From Massilia sp. KIM (GTDB taxonomy: Bacteria; Pseudomonadota; Gammaproteobacteria; Burkholderiales; Burkholderiaceae_D), in contig NZ_MVAD01000001.1 of NCBI RefSeq assembly GCF_002007115.1, positions 3,162,001-3,226,000 of the forward strand: DNA of 64,000 nt, read 5' to 3'. Shown piece by piece: positions 34,721 through 42,477 of the stretch. Every line of letters starts with the position of its first letter. Position 1 is the stretch's first letter. The notes beneath the pieces were generated by a model. The model had not been told where the DNA came from. It ran no database searches and worked only from the letters and a program-made list of their open reading frames with translations. A program made the position numbers and the translations under genes.

Positions 34721-37700
34721 TCAGAACTTGTAGTTCAGGCCCACGTAGGCGACGCGGCCGGCGTAGCCGTTCGAGTAGAAACGGTTCTTGGTGTCGTTGC
34801 CCAGGTGGGAACGCGTTTCTTCCTCGGTCAGGTTGAGCACGGAGGCGGTGAGGCTGAGCTGCTTGGTGAAGTTCCAGGCGGCGTTCAGGTCGATCTGGTT
34901 GTAGGGCTCGTCGTACACGTTCAGGCCGTTGACCAGTCCACGCACCACTTCGCCGCGACGGTTGTAGGAGGCGCGCAGCAGCATCCGGTCGTCCGAGTAG
35001 AACACGGTCAGGTTGGTCTGGTTGCGTGCGCTGCCCACGAGCGGCGAGGTGCCGATCTCGGTGCCGTCCTCCAGCGTAATGGCGGCCTGGTTGGTCTTGT
35101 TGTAGGTGTAGTTCACCTGGAAGCCCAGGCCCGAGGCGAAGGTGTGCTGGGCGTACAGTTCGACGCCCTTGGACACCGCGTCCCGGCCGCCGGCGCTGGT
35201 CGAGTAGTTCTGCACCGTCAGGTTCTGGCCGCCGACGTTGAGCTGGACGTCGCGCACCACCGGCACCGAGAAGTTGCTGACGTTCTTGCGGAACAGGCCC
35301 ATGCCCAGCACCGAGCCGCGCTGGAAGTACCACTCCAGGCCGACGTCGTACTGTTCGGCCTTGTAGGCTTCCAGGCTCTTGTTGCTGCCCGAGCCATACC
35401 AGCCCTGCTGGTCGCCGCCGCCGATCAGGCGGCGGTCGTTGACGTATTCCTCGCTGAAGTAGTTCAGCGCGCCCGGCGCCGCGATGTCGCTGTAGCCGGG
35501 GCGGGCGATGACCTTGGAGGCGGCGGCGCGCAGCAGCAGCGTGTCGCTCAGGTCATAGGCCAGGTTGAAGCTGGGCAGGTAGTCGGTGTAGGTACGATCC
35601 AGGGCGCTCACCACATAGGTCGAGATGTGGCGGGTGGCCGGATTGCTGTTGCTGTCCGGGAGCACGGTGAAGCCGCTGATGCAGCCCGAACCCGCCGGCG
35701 CGCCGGTGGCCGGGGCGCCGCCCGGCTGGCAAGGCGCCGGACGGCCGTCCGGACCGTCGAAGAAGTAGTCGTTGTAGTAGTCGACCTTGTCGGTCGAATC
35801 GGCGTGCTGGCGGGTGCGCACCGCGCGCAGGCCGAAGTTGCCGCGCAGGCGGTCGGTCTTGATGTTGGCCTGCACGTAGAGCGAGCTGATCTTCTCGTTG
35901 ACGTTGAAGATGAAGTTGTCCTCGTTACGGGTCTGCATCGGGCCGTAGGTCTGGGTCAGATAGCCGATGTAGGCCGGATAGTTGATCGCCGGGTAGGCGC
36001 TGGCCTGGATGCCGCCGGTCAGGTTGGGCAGCGACTGCGCGTACAGGAACTCAGGACGGAATTTGTTGGCGTTCGTGTCGCAGCCGTTCTGGAAGCGGTT
36101 GTCGTAGTTGCTTGGGTCGGTGCCCTTGCAGGCCCAGTAGTTGTTGCCGGTGCTGCGGCTGGTGCCGCCGTCGCGGTACTTGGCGCCGAACTGCAGCGAA
36201 TCGAGGAAGCCGCGCTCGGTGTGCCAGGTGAAGTCGGCCTGGGCGTACTTCTGCTTGGTGCTGTTGCGGGTCCAGGACGAGGAGGTCGAGCCGAGGTCGA
36301 TCTCGCCGATGCCCTTGGCCAGGTTGCTCATCAGCTCGGGGGAGAAGTTCATGGTCGGCGTGCCCACCGTGCTCCAGGAGGTCGCCATGTTACCCAGGGT
36401 CCAGCTGCCGTCGGCGTTCTGCACGCGCGGCTTGATCGGCATCGTGAATTGCACCGAAGGGCCGCCCTTGGCCCAGGTGCGGCCGCCCTTGAAGCTGGCG
36501 TCGAGCGAGCTGCCCTTCCATTCGATCTCGAGGTCGGCGGCCTGGGACAAGGCCTTTTCCTTGTTGTAGCTGCCGGTGATCTGCGGGGTCGGGATGGTGC
36601 AGTCGTCCGGACCGAAGCCGCCGGTGTTGGTCAGGCCGCCGGCCGCCGCCTGCTCCGCGCTGCAGTAATAGGCGCGGCCCGGACGCACGCCGTATTGGGC
36701 GCCGGTGACGATGGTGTTGCTCGGATCAAAGGTCAAGCCGTTGAGCAGGCGTCCGCCCGGCCAGTTGCCGTCGCCGGAATAGCGCGCCAGGTTCCATTCC
36801 GGGACCTTGAGGGTGTTGGTCTGCGAATCCTGCTTCAGGTCGAAGCGGAAGTAGTTGGCCGTCATGGTCAGGTTGCGCACCGGCTTGAACTGCAGGGTCA
36901 CCTGCCCGCCCTTGCGCTCGCGCTCCTCTTCGCGCACGTCGAAGTTGACCGAGGTCGGCATCATGAAGTTGCTGTAGTACTTGCCGCCCTGGTCGTAGAA
37001 GCCCGATTCGCCCCACCAGTAGGAGGTCAGCTTCGAGGGGCGGCCGTTGACGTCGGTGGCCGGGTTGGCGTCGTAGTCGTCGCCGTACCACTGCCAGTTC
37101 TCGGTGCTCGCGCCCATGGTGCGGGTGGTGCGCTTCTGCTGGGTGAAGCCGACCAGGATGCCGAATCGGTTGCTCTGGTCGTGCCAGGCGTACTGGCCGG
37201 AGAACTGGCCGTCGGTCTTCTTGGTGGTGTCGGCCCAGGTGCCTTCGGCGTTGACGAAGCCGGAACCCGATTCCACGTCGAGCGGACGGCGGGTGCGCAG
37301 GATCACGGTGCCGCCGATGCCGCCTTCGTCCAGGCGCGCCTCGGGCGTCTTGTACAGCTCCGCGCTGGACAGCATGTTGGACGGCATCAGGGTGTAGTTG
37401 AAGGAACGGGTCGGGTCGCCGTTCGCTTCGGCGGTGGCGATGTAGTTGCCGTTCAGCTGGGTCAGGGTCAGTTCCGAGGACAGGCCGCGCACGCTGACGT
37501 TCTTGCCCTCGCCCCCGCTGCGGGTGATGACCACGCCCGGCACGCGCTGCAGGGCGTCGGCCACGTTCTTGTCGGGGAACTTGCCGACGTCTTCGGCGGT
37601 GACCACTTCGACGATGGCGTTGGCCTCGCGCTTCTGGTCGAGGCTCTTCTCGATCGCGTAGCGGTAGCCGGTCACCATCACGGTGGCGGGCTGGGTCGCG

Positions 37701-37861
37701 GCGGCATCCGGCGCCGCCGGCTGGGCGCTCGCCTGCGCGGTCCCGGCCTCGGTCTGCGCATGGGCGGCCGAAAGGGAAAGCAGCGCTACGCCGACCGCCA
37801 TCGCGATCGGCGTCACACGGCAGCGGAGCTGCCCGGAAGCGGGAGTGGTCCTGAACGTCAT
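34721..37861 (-). CDS. TonB-dependent outer-membrane receptor
   Basis: This receptor of 1046 residues has a signal peptide (about 1-36, ending SAAHAQ), a TonB-box-like ATVMVTGYR segment, a plug domain (about 65-190 with DVGKFPDKNVADALQRVPGV) and a beta-barrel ending in aromatic Phe (VGLNYKF). It belongs to the Caulobacter/Xanthomonas carbohydrate-type receptors, which import oligosaccharides. There is no N-terminal signalling extension. As first gene of the operon with the halogenase-like and large GH92 genes, it probably imports mannan-derived oligosaccharides. Its long leader contains two copies of the GTTTANTAAAC motif. Confidence 0.95.
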   Translation of the reverse strand: MTFRTTPASGQLRCRVTPIAMAVGVALLSLSAAHAQTEAGTAQASAQPAAPDAAATQPATVMVTGYRYAIEKSLDQKREANAIVEVVTAEDVGKFPDKNVADALQRVPGVVITRSGGEGKNVSVRGLSSELTLTQLNGNYIATAEANGDPTRSFNYTLMPSNMLSSAELYKTPEARLDEGGIGGTVILRTRRPLDVESGSGFVNAEGTWADTTKKTDGQFSGQYAWHDQSNRFGILVGFTQQKRTTRTMGASTENWQWYGDDYDANPATDVNGRPSKLTSYWWGESGFYDQGGKYYSNFMMPTSVNFDVREEERERKGGQVTLQFKPVRNLTMTANYFRFDLKQDSQTNTLKVPEWNLARYSGDGNWPGGRLLNGLTFDPSNTIVTGAQYGVRPGRAYYCSAEQAAAGGLTNTGGFGPDDCTIPTPQITGSYNKEKALSQAADLEIEWKGSSLDASFKGGRTWAKGGPSVQFTMPIKPRVQNADGSWTLGNMATSWSTVGTPTMNFSPELMSNLAKGIGEIDLGSTSSSWTRNSTKQKYAQADFTWHTERGFLDSLQFGAKYRDGGTSRSTGNNYWACKGTDPSNYDNRFQNGCDTNANKFRPEFLYAQSLPNLTGGIQASAYPAINYPAYIGYLTQTYGPMQTRNEDNFIFNVNEKISSLYVQANIKTDRLRGNFGLRAVRTRQHADSTDKVDYYNDYFFDGPDGRPAPCQPGGAPATGAPAGSGCISGFTVLPDSNSNPATRHISTYVVSALDRTYTDYLPSFNLAYDLSDTLLLRAAASKVIARPGYSDIAAPGALNYFSEEYVNDRRLIGGGDQQGWYGSGSNKSLEAYKAEQYDVGLEWYFQRGSVLGMGLFRKNVSNFSVPVVRDVQLNVGGQNLTVQNYSTSAGGRDAVSKGVELYAQHTFASGLGFQVNYTYNKTNQAAITLEDGTEIGTSPLVGSARNQTNLTVFYSDDRMLLRASYNRRGEVVRGLVNGLNVYDEPYNQIDLNAAWNFTKQLSLTASVLNLTEEETRSHLGNDTKNRFYSNGYAGRVAYVGLNYKF

Positions 37862-38109
37862 CTTTGTCTCCTGTGGTGCCCTGGGGCGGGCTTTTTTTTA
37901 TGATGGAAGCAGCCGTTCGCTGAGCTGAAGGCTGCCTCCCGCATCGTTACGAGAACTGACCCGGATGCCGCGCCGCCGGAGCAGGCCGGCGCGATGAATC
38001 CGTCTTCAAGCTTGACGCGAGGCCCGGCGCCGCGGCCGTCCGTGTCGGACAGCTCGGCATCCGCCGTGCCACGCGGCGTGGGCGGCACGGGATGGAAAAG
38101 AACCCTGAG

Positions 38110-38120
38110 GATTACTAAAC
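38110..38120. promoter_or_regulatory. Operator-like site with one mismatch (GATTACTAAAC)
   Basis: It matches the GTTTANTAAAC palindrome at ten of eleven positions. It lies about 250 bases before the TonB receptor start and 122 bases from the perfect copy at 38232. Paired sites at such spacing would allow looping by a tetrameric LacI-type repressor. The role is inferred. Confidence 0.4.
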
Positions 38121-38203
38121 GACGGACGCCGTTCGCAGATCGGTGAGGCCTCGCTTTCCAACGCAACAATTTAAACAAAGGAAAGCATGGCCCTTCAACA
38201 AAG

Positions 38204-38221
38204 TTCAAGTGAACACTTGAA
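38204..38221. promoter_or_regulatory. Perfect 8-bp dyad TTCAAGTG-AA-CACTTGAA
   Basis: An exact inverted repeat with a two-base centre, eleven bases from the GTTTAGTAAAC operator, in the receptor promoter region. Its sequence is unrelated to that operator and it is not seen elsewhere in the window. It is probably a binding site for a second dimeric regulator. Confidence 0.45.
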
Positions 38222-38231
38222 GTTTAGTGCG

Positions 38232-38242
38232 GTTTAGTAAAC
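38232..38242. promoter_or_regulatory. Candidate LacI-family operator (GTTTAGTAAAC)
   Basis: This palindrome is perfect except for its central base and has the same pattern as the site in front of the lacI gene at 29617. It lies about 370 bases before the TonB receptor start. The shared site links the receptor operon to the LacI regulator 8.6 kb away; binding is inferred. Confidence 0.55.
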
Positions 38243-38326
38243 ACGATGAAAAACGCGCAGTCTGGGCGCATGATGTTAGCGCTGCCACTGGATTGGCGGG
38301 CGCGCGGGAGCGCCGCTGGTTTGCGT

Positions 38327-38360
38327 AAAAAAAGCCGAGGGGCCGACAAGCGGCCCCTCG
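38327..38360 (-). terminator. Intrinsic terminator after the old yellow enzyme gene
   Basis: Read on the minus strand, a perfect nine-base stem (CGAGGGGCC with GGCCCCTCG, seven-base loop) is followed by a short spacer and seven U. It lies about 50 bases after the stop of the gene at 38411, and it separates that gene from the TonB leader. Confidence 0.88.
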
Positions 38361-38410
38361 AATCCGGTCGCAGCGACCGGGAAATGCGATGCGCGGCGAT
38401 GCCGGCGGGA

Positions 38411-39466
38411 TCAAGCCAAGGCCGGGTAGTCCGTATAGCCTTCCGCGGTGGCGCCATAGAAGCTGTCCGGCCGTGGCTCGTTGAACGGCGCGCCGAGCGC
38501 GAAGCGGCGCGGCAGGTCGGGATTGGCGATGAACAGCTTGCCGAATGCGACCGCGTCCGCATCGCCCGCCAGCAGCAGGGCTTCCGCGCTGGCCTGGGTC
38601 ATCCCCTCGTTGGCGATATAGGCGCCACCGAAGGCGCGCCGCAAACCGGGCCCGAGGCTATCCGGCCCGCGCGATTCGCGGGCGCAGATGAAGGCGATGC
38701 GACGCCGTCCTAGTTCACGCGCCACGTGAGCGAAGGTCGCGGCCGGGTTGCTATCTCCCATATCGTGCGAATCGCCGCGCGGCGACAGATGCACGCCCAC
38801 CCTGCCCGCGCCCCATACGCCGACGCAGGCATCGACCATCTCGAGCAGCAAACGCGCACGCCCGGCGAGCGTGCCGCCATAGGCATCGGTGCGCCGGTTA
38901 CTGCCGTCCTGGAGGAATTGGTCGAGCAGGTAGCCGTTCCCTGCGTGCACCTCGACCCCGTCGAAACCCGCGGCCAGCGCATTCATGGCCCCCTTGCGAT
39001 GCGCCTCGACGATGCCCGGAAGCTCTTCGAGCGCCAGTTCGCGCGGCGTAACGTAGGGGCGCTGGGGCCGCAACAGGCTGACCGTGCCCGCAGCCGCGAT
39101 CGCGCTCGGGGCCACCGGGGCCTGCCCGTCGAGGAACACGGGATCCGAGATGCGGCCGACGTGCCAGAGCTGCAGCACGATACGGCCGCCGGCGGCGTGC
39201 ACGGCCTCGGTCACCCGGCGCCAGCCGGCGACCTGCTCATCGGACCAGATGCCCGGCGTGTCGGCGTAGCCCACGCCCTGGGGCGAGACCGAGGTTGCCT
39301 CACTGATGATCAGGCCGGCCGAGGCGCGCTGCGCATAGTAGTCAGCCATCATCGGGGTCGGCACGCGCCCCGGATTGGTGGCGCGCGAGCGCGTCAGCGG
39401 GGACATGATGATGCGATTCGGAAGAACGAGGTCGCCGATGCGGATGGGGTCGAACAGTGCGGACAT
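38411..39466 (-). CDS. Old yellow enzyme family alkene reductase (NemA-like)
   Basis: This 351-residue FMN oxidoreductase is an (alpha/beta)8 barrel. It has PLTRSRATNPGRVPTPMMADYYAQRAS near the N-terminus, the substrate-binding HAGNGYLLDQFLQDGSNRRTD, and the C-terminal ADAVAFGKLFIANPDLPRR. It reduces activated C=C bonds of enones, maleimides or nitroesters with NAD(P)H, often as electrophile detoxification. The start at 39466 (MSALFDPIRIG) follows CCAGGAGCA; an upstream in-frame ATG has no homology. It is transcribed alone and ends in a strong terminator. Confidence 0.92.
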   Translation of the reverse strand: MSALFDPIRIGDLVLPNRIIMSPLTRSRATNPGRVPTPMMADYYAQRASAGLIISEATSVSPQGVGYADTPGIWSDEQVAGWRRVTEAVHAAGGRIVLQLWHVGRISDPVFLDGQAPVAPSAIAAAGTVSLLRPQRPYVTPRELALEELPGIVEAHRKGAMNALAAGFDGVEVHAGNGYLLDQFLQDGSNRRTDAYGGTLAGRARLLLEMVDACVGVWGAGRVGVHLSPRGDSHDMGDSNPAATFAHVARELGRRRIAFICARESRGPDSLGPGLRRAFGGAYIANEGMTQASAEALLLAGDADAVAFGKLFIANPDLPRRFALGAPFNEPRPDSFYGATAEGYTDYPALA

Positions 39467-39647
39467 GTTGTGCTCCTGGCAGGTCGGCTGATTCAGCCGG
39501 TTAAGGAAGGCACATGGCGTGCCCGGCATCGCCGCAGGGTGCTGCCCCTTGCGGCCGATACAGGCATCTTAGGCGTCGCCGGGCGGGCGCCGGCGGTCCA
39601 ATCTCCCGCGTTTCAAGGGGGCCAATGCGTCGGCGACTACGGACGCT

Positions 39648-40322
39648 TCAGATCGAATGGTTCAGCGCCAGCACGATCGCCACGCCGACCGCGATCAGGA
39701 TCAGCTGCGGCCCCGATTCGCGCAGGGTGGCGCGGCGCTGCATCTGCGGCATCAGGTCGCCCACGGCAATGTAGATGAAGCCCGAGGAGGCGAACACCAG
39801 CACGTAGGGAATCAGGCCGCTGGCCTGGTCCAGGGTGTAGTAGCCGAGCAGGCCGCCGGCCACCGACATCAGGCTGCACAGCAGGTTGAAGACGTAGGCG
39901 CGCAGGCGCGAGAAGCCGGCGTTGAGCAGCACGATGAAGTCGCCGATCTCCTGCGGGATCTCGTGGGCCACGATGGCCAGCGCGGTCATCATGCCCAGCT
40001 CCGGATTGGCCAGGAAGGCCGCGGCGATCAGGATGCCGTCGGTGAAGTTGTGCATCGAATCGCCCAGCAGGATCATCCAGCCCGACTTCCCCGCCTCGTG
40101 CTTGTCGTGGCCGTGGGCGTGGTGGTGCCCATCCCCTTCGTGGTGGTGCGAATGGCGCAGCAGCGCCAGCTTTTCGAGCACGAAGAAGGCCAGCAGGCCG
40201 CCCAGCAGGGTCGCGAACAGGCTGCGCGGACTGGCGCCCGACTCGAAGGCGCTCGGCAACGCATGCAGCAGCGAGGTCGCCAGCATGATGCCGACCGACA
40301 GGCTGACCATCCGTTCCACCAC
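39648..40322 (-). CDS. ZIP-family metal transporter (start uncertain)
   Basis: This inner-membrane divalent-metal importer has a histidine-rich cytoplasmic loop (HSHHHEGDGHHHAHGHDKH, about residues 57-75 from this start). The metal-site helices are HNFTDGILIAAAF and HEIPQEIGDF, the ZIP signatures of helices IV and V. Zinc or iron is the likely substrate. The given start is a GTG; the frame continues upstream through a convincing first transmembrane helix (SILLATTVAGVLSITG, about 40360-40405). There is no ATG, GTG or TTG before it. The true start may be a rare ATT/CTG codon near 40394-40412, or the gene may be damaged at its 5' end. Confidence 0.85.
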   Translation of the reverse strand: MVERMVSLSVGIMLATSLLHALPSAFESGASPRSLFATLLGGLLAFFVLEKLALLRHSHHHEGDGHHHAHGHDKHEAGKSGWMILLGDSMHNFTDGILIAAAFLANPELGMMTALAIVAHEIPQEIGDFIVLLNAGFSRLRAYVFNLLCSLMSVAGGLLGYYTLDQASGLIPYVLVFASSGFIYIAVGDLMPQMQRRATLRESGPQLILIAVGVAIVLALNHSI

Positions 40323-40499
40323 CTTCGACAGCAGCGCGAACGAGAAAATGGCAGCCCCGGTGATGCTGAGGACGCCGGCGACCGTGGTCGCCAGCAGGAT
40401 GGAGCCGAGAATGGGATCGATTTGAAGGCCTCTTGTTCTGTCTTGCGAAAAGCGCGCAAACCGGAGATTGTACCGTCCCCGGCGCGCGCTCGTGCAAGA

Positions 40500-41384
40500 T
40501 CAGGCCACGCCGTGGGTCGAGAACCAGTTGAGCGCCTTGCTCCAGCCGTCCTTGGCGTCGGCCGCGTTGTAGCTGGGGCGGTAGTCGGCGTGGAAGGCGT
40601 GCCCCGAGTTCGGGTAGACGTGGATGCTGGACTTGCTGTTGCCCGCCGCCAGCGCCTTGCGCATGCGTTCCACCGATTCGAGCGGAATGCCCTGGTCCTT
40701 GGCGCCGTACAGGCCGAGCACCGGCGCCTTCAGGTTCTGGGCCACGTCGACCGGGTGCTTGGGCGAGTTGGCGGTGGATTCGCCCACCAGGCGGCCGTAC
40801 CAGGCCACGCCGGCCTTCACGTTCGGGTTGTGGGCGGCGTACAGCCAGGTGATGCGCCCGCCCCAGCAGAAGCCGGTGATGCCCAGCTTGTCGGTGTTGC
40901 CGCCGCGCTGCTTGCTCCACTTGACCACGGTGTCGAGGTCGGACATGACCTGGGCGTCGGGGGTCTTGGAGACGATGTCGCGCATCAGGTCGGCCACGTT
41001 GGCGACCTTGGTGGCGTCGCCCTGGCGCACGAACAGGTCGGGGGCCACGGCCATGTAGCCGGCCTTGGCGAAGCGGCGCGCCACGTCCTTGATGTGCTCG
41101 TGCACGCCGAAGATCTCGGAGATGACCAGGATGACCGGCAGATTGGTGCGGTCCTTGGGCTGGGCGCGGTAGACCGGCACGTCCTGGCCGTCGATCACGA
41201 TGATGTGGTCGGCCGCGTCCAGGCCGCTCGTGTCGGTGGTGATCATGGTCTGGGCCATGACCGGCAGCGAAGCCAGCGCGAAACCGCTGCCGGCGGCGGC
41301 CTTCAGGAAGTTGCGGCGGTCGACACTGTCGCCGAACTGGCCGGGAGAGACCAGGCTGCTTGCATCGTTGACGAGATCCTTCAT
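40500..41384 (-). CDS. Tat-exported dienelactone hydrolase family protein
   Basis: This 294-residue alpha/beta-hydrolase has an N-terminal Tat signal (DRRNFLKAAAGSGFALASLPVMA, about residues 22-44). The catalytic Cys is in GFCWGGR and the His in NSGHAFH, the Cys-Asp-His arrangement of dienelactone hydrolases. Export is unusual for the classical aromatic-pathway enzyme, so a different ester substrate in the periplasm is likely. The start at 41384 follows GGAGGGG with good spacing; the longer open frame upstream has no homology. No ring-cleavage genes are nearby. Confidence 0.9.
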   Translation of the reverse strand: MKDLVNDASSLVSPGQFGDSVDRRNFLKAAAGSGFALASLPVMAQTMITTDTSGLDAADHIIVIDGQDVPVYRAQPKDRTNLPVILVISEIFGVHEHIKDVARRFAKAGYMAVAPDLFVRQGDATKVANVADLMRDIVSKTPDAQVMSDLDTVVKWSKQRGGNTDKLGITGFCWGGRITWLYAAHNPNVKAGVAWYGRLVGESTANSPKHPVDVAQNLKAPVLGLYGAKDQGIPLESVERMRKALAAGNSKSSIHVYPNSGHAFHADYRPSYNAADAKDGWSKALNWFSTHGVA

Positions 41385-41626
41385 GGGCACCCCTCCGGAT
41401 GAGTTGGATAGGCTTGCTATCTTAGCAAACATTCCAGTGCGCACGTTTGACCGTCGAGACGCTGCCGGCGACGGCGGCAGTACCGGTTTTGCAACGCCGC
41501 GACGAATTCCGCTACGTCCGGCCGCGTTTCGGCGCATGATCCCTAGACGGGGCGCCGCGAATGCCGATCAAAAAACCACAGTTCCTCGAACATGGCGCTA
41601 AGGTTCAGGTAAACGGCGCATAGTAA

Positions 41627-41649
41627 CTACTCCTACACATTTGGAGTAG
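41627..41649 (+). promoter_or_regulatory. Hairpin sequestering the ribosome-binding site of the third PEP-CTERM gene
   Basis: CTACTCC (41627-41633) can pair perfectly with GGAGTAG (41643-41649) over a nine-base loop. The second arm contains the Shine-Dalgarno GGAG, three to six bases before the ATG at 41653. Such a short hairpin could be opened by temperature, a protein or a small RNA. This is visible structure; regulation is inferred. Confidence 0.5.
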
Positions 41650-41652
41650 ACC

Positions 41653-42477
41653 ATGAATTACATCACGCGACGCGGCCTCCTGCTTGCCGCATGCCTGCTG
41701 GCCAGCCATGGCGCATTCGCTGCCGGGCCGGTCAGCGCCAGCGCTTCCCTCACCAATTTCCGGATCGAGCTGATCGACTTGCGGCCGGACGATGACGCTG
41801 CGCCCTGGATCGAATTCGGCACCCGCAACGGCACACTGACGATGGAGCTGAACAGCCACTCGCCTTTCTACGAACAGGATACGATGACCAGCACCAGGCT
41901 GACGACGCTCGACCTGGTGCTGGGAGACAATCGCGCCTGGGGTAAGGCCGACGCCTTCGGCGCCAGCGCGCTCAGCAGCAGCCTTGACCGCGCTGCGCAG
42001 TCCTTCGTCTACAGCAACCTCAGCTTCTCGCTCTCGCCCTATACCCAAGTGGTGTTCCGCGGCGACGTGGCGGCATCCGCCGATTTCAATCCCTATGCCG
42101 AACAATCCTCCCTCGACGTCGGCTTCACCGGCTACCTGATCGATTGGTGGTCCGGCTACCAGCCGCTGTCCGCCGGCTACAGCTCGGACAGCGGAGGCTC
42201 GTTCGACGGCACGCTGTCGCTGAACGCGCGCACACAGGCGGACGGCGCAAACGGCTACCTGAGCATGTACGCCCTCACCCAGACCTGGGCCCCCGTGACC
42301 CAGGTGCCGGAGCCGGCGCACGGCGCGATGCTGCTCGCCGGCCTGGCCTTGCTGGCTTGGCTGGGAGGCCGGCGCAGCCCGATCAGTGGGCTTCTTCCCA
42401 GTTGCGCCCCACGCCGGTCTCGGCCAGCAGCGGCACGTCGAGCTTGGCCACCCCTGCCATCAGTTCCGGCAGCTTGA
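41653..42477 (+). CDS. PEP-CTERM protein with run-on C-terminus overlapping polA
   Basis: This 274-residue exported protein has a signal peptide (about residues 1-23, ending GAFAAG) and a PEP-CTERM anchor: VPEPAHGAM with PEP at 219-221, a hydrophobic helix, then GGRR at 238-241. The body is beta-rich and of unknown function. Family members normally stop a few residues after the basic cluster. Here the frame continues for 33 residues, antisense to the last 95 bases of polA. Either the original stop was lost or the sorting signal is internal. It is the third PEP-CTERM gene in the window and stands alone. Confidence 0.82.
   Translation: MNYITRRGLLLAACLLASHGAFAAGPVSASASLTNFRIELIDLRPDDDAAPWIEFGTRNGTLTMELNSHSPFYEQDTMTSTRLTTLDLVLGDNRAWGKADAFGASALSSSLDRAAQSFVYSNLSFSLSPYTQVVFRGDVAASADFNPYAEQSSLDVGFTGYLIDWWSGYQPLSAGYSSDSGGSFDGTLSLNARTQADGANGYLSMYALTQTWAPVTQVPEPAHGAMLLAGLALLAWLGGRRSPISGLLPSCAPRRSRPAAARRAWPPLPSVPAA

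Larger units (their letters stand above)
37862..38326 (-). promoter_or_regulatory. Long structured leader and promoter region of the TonB receptor gene
   Basis: There is no gene in this region. Read on the minus strand it holds, in order, a palindromic operator (38232-38242), a second dyad (38204-38221), another operator-like site (38110-38120), and a G/C-rich hairpin (CCGTGCC at 38064-38070 with GGCACGG at 38084-38090). The receptor ATG follows, preceded by AGGAGAC. If transcription starts between the dyads, the leader would exceed 200 bases. No clear sigma-70 boxes were identified. Confidence 0.4.
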
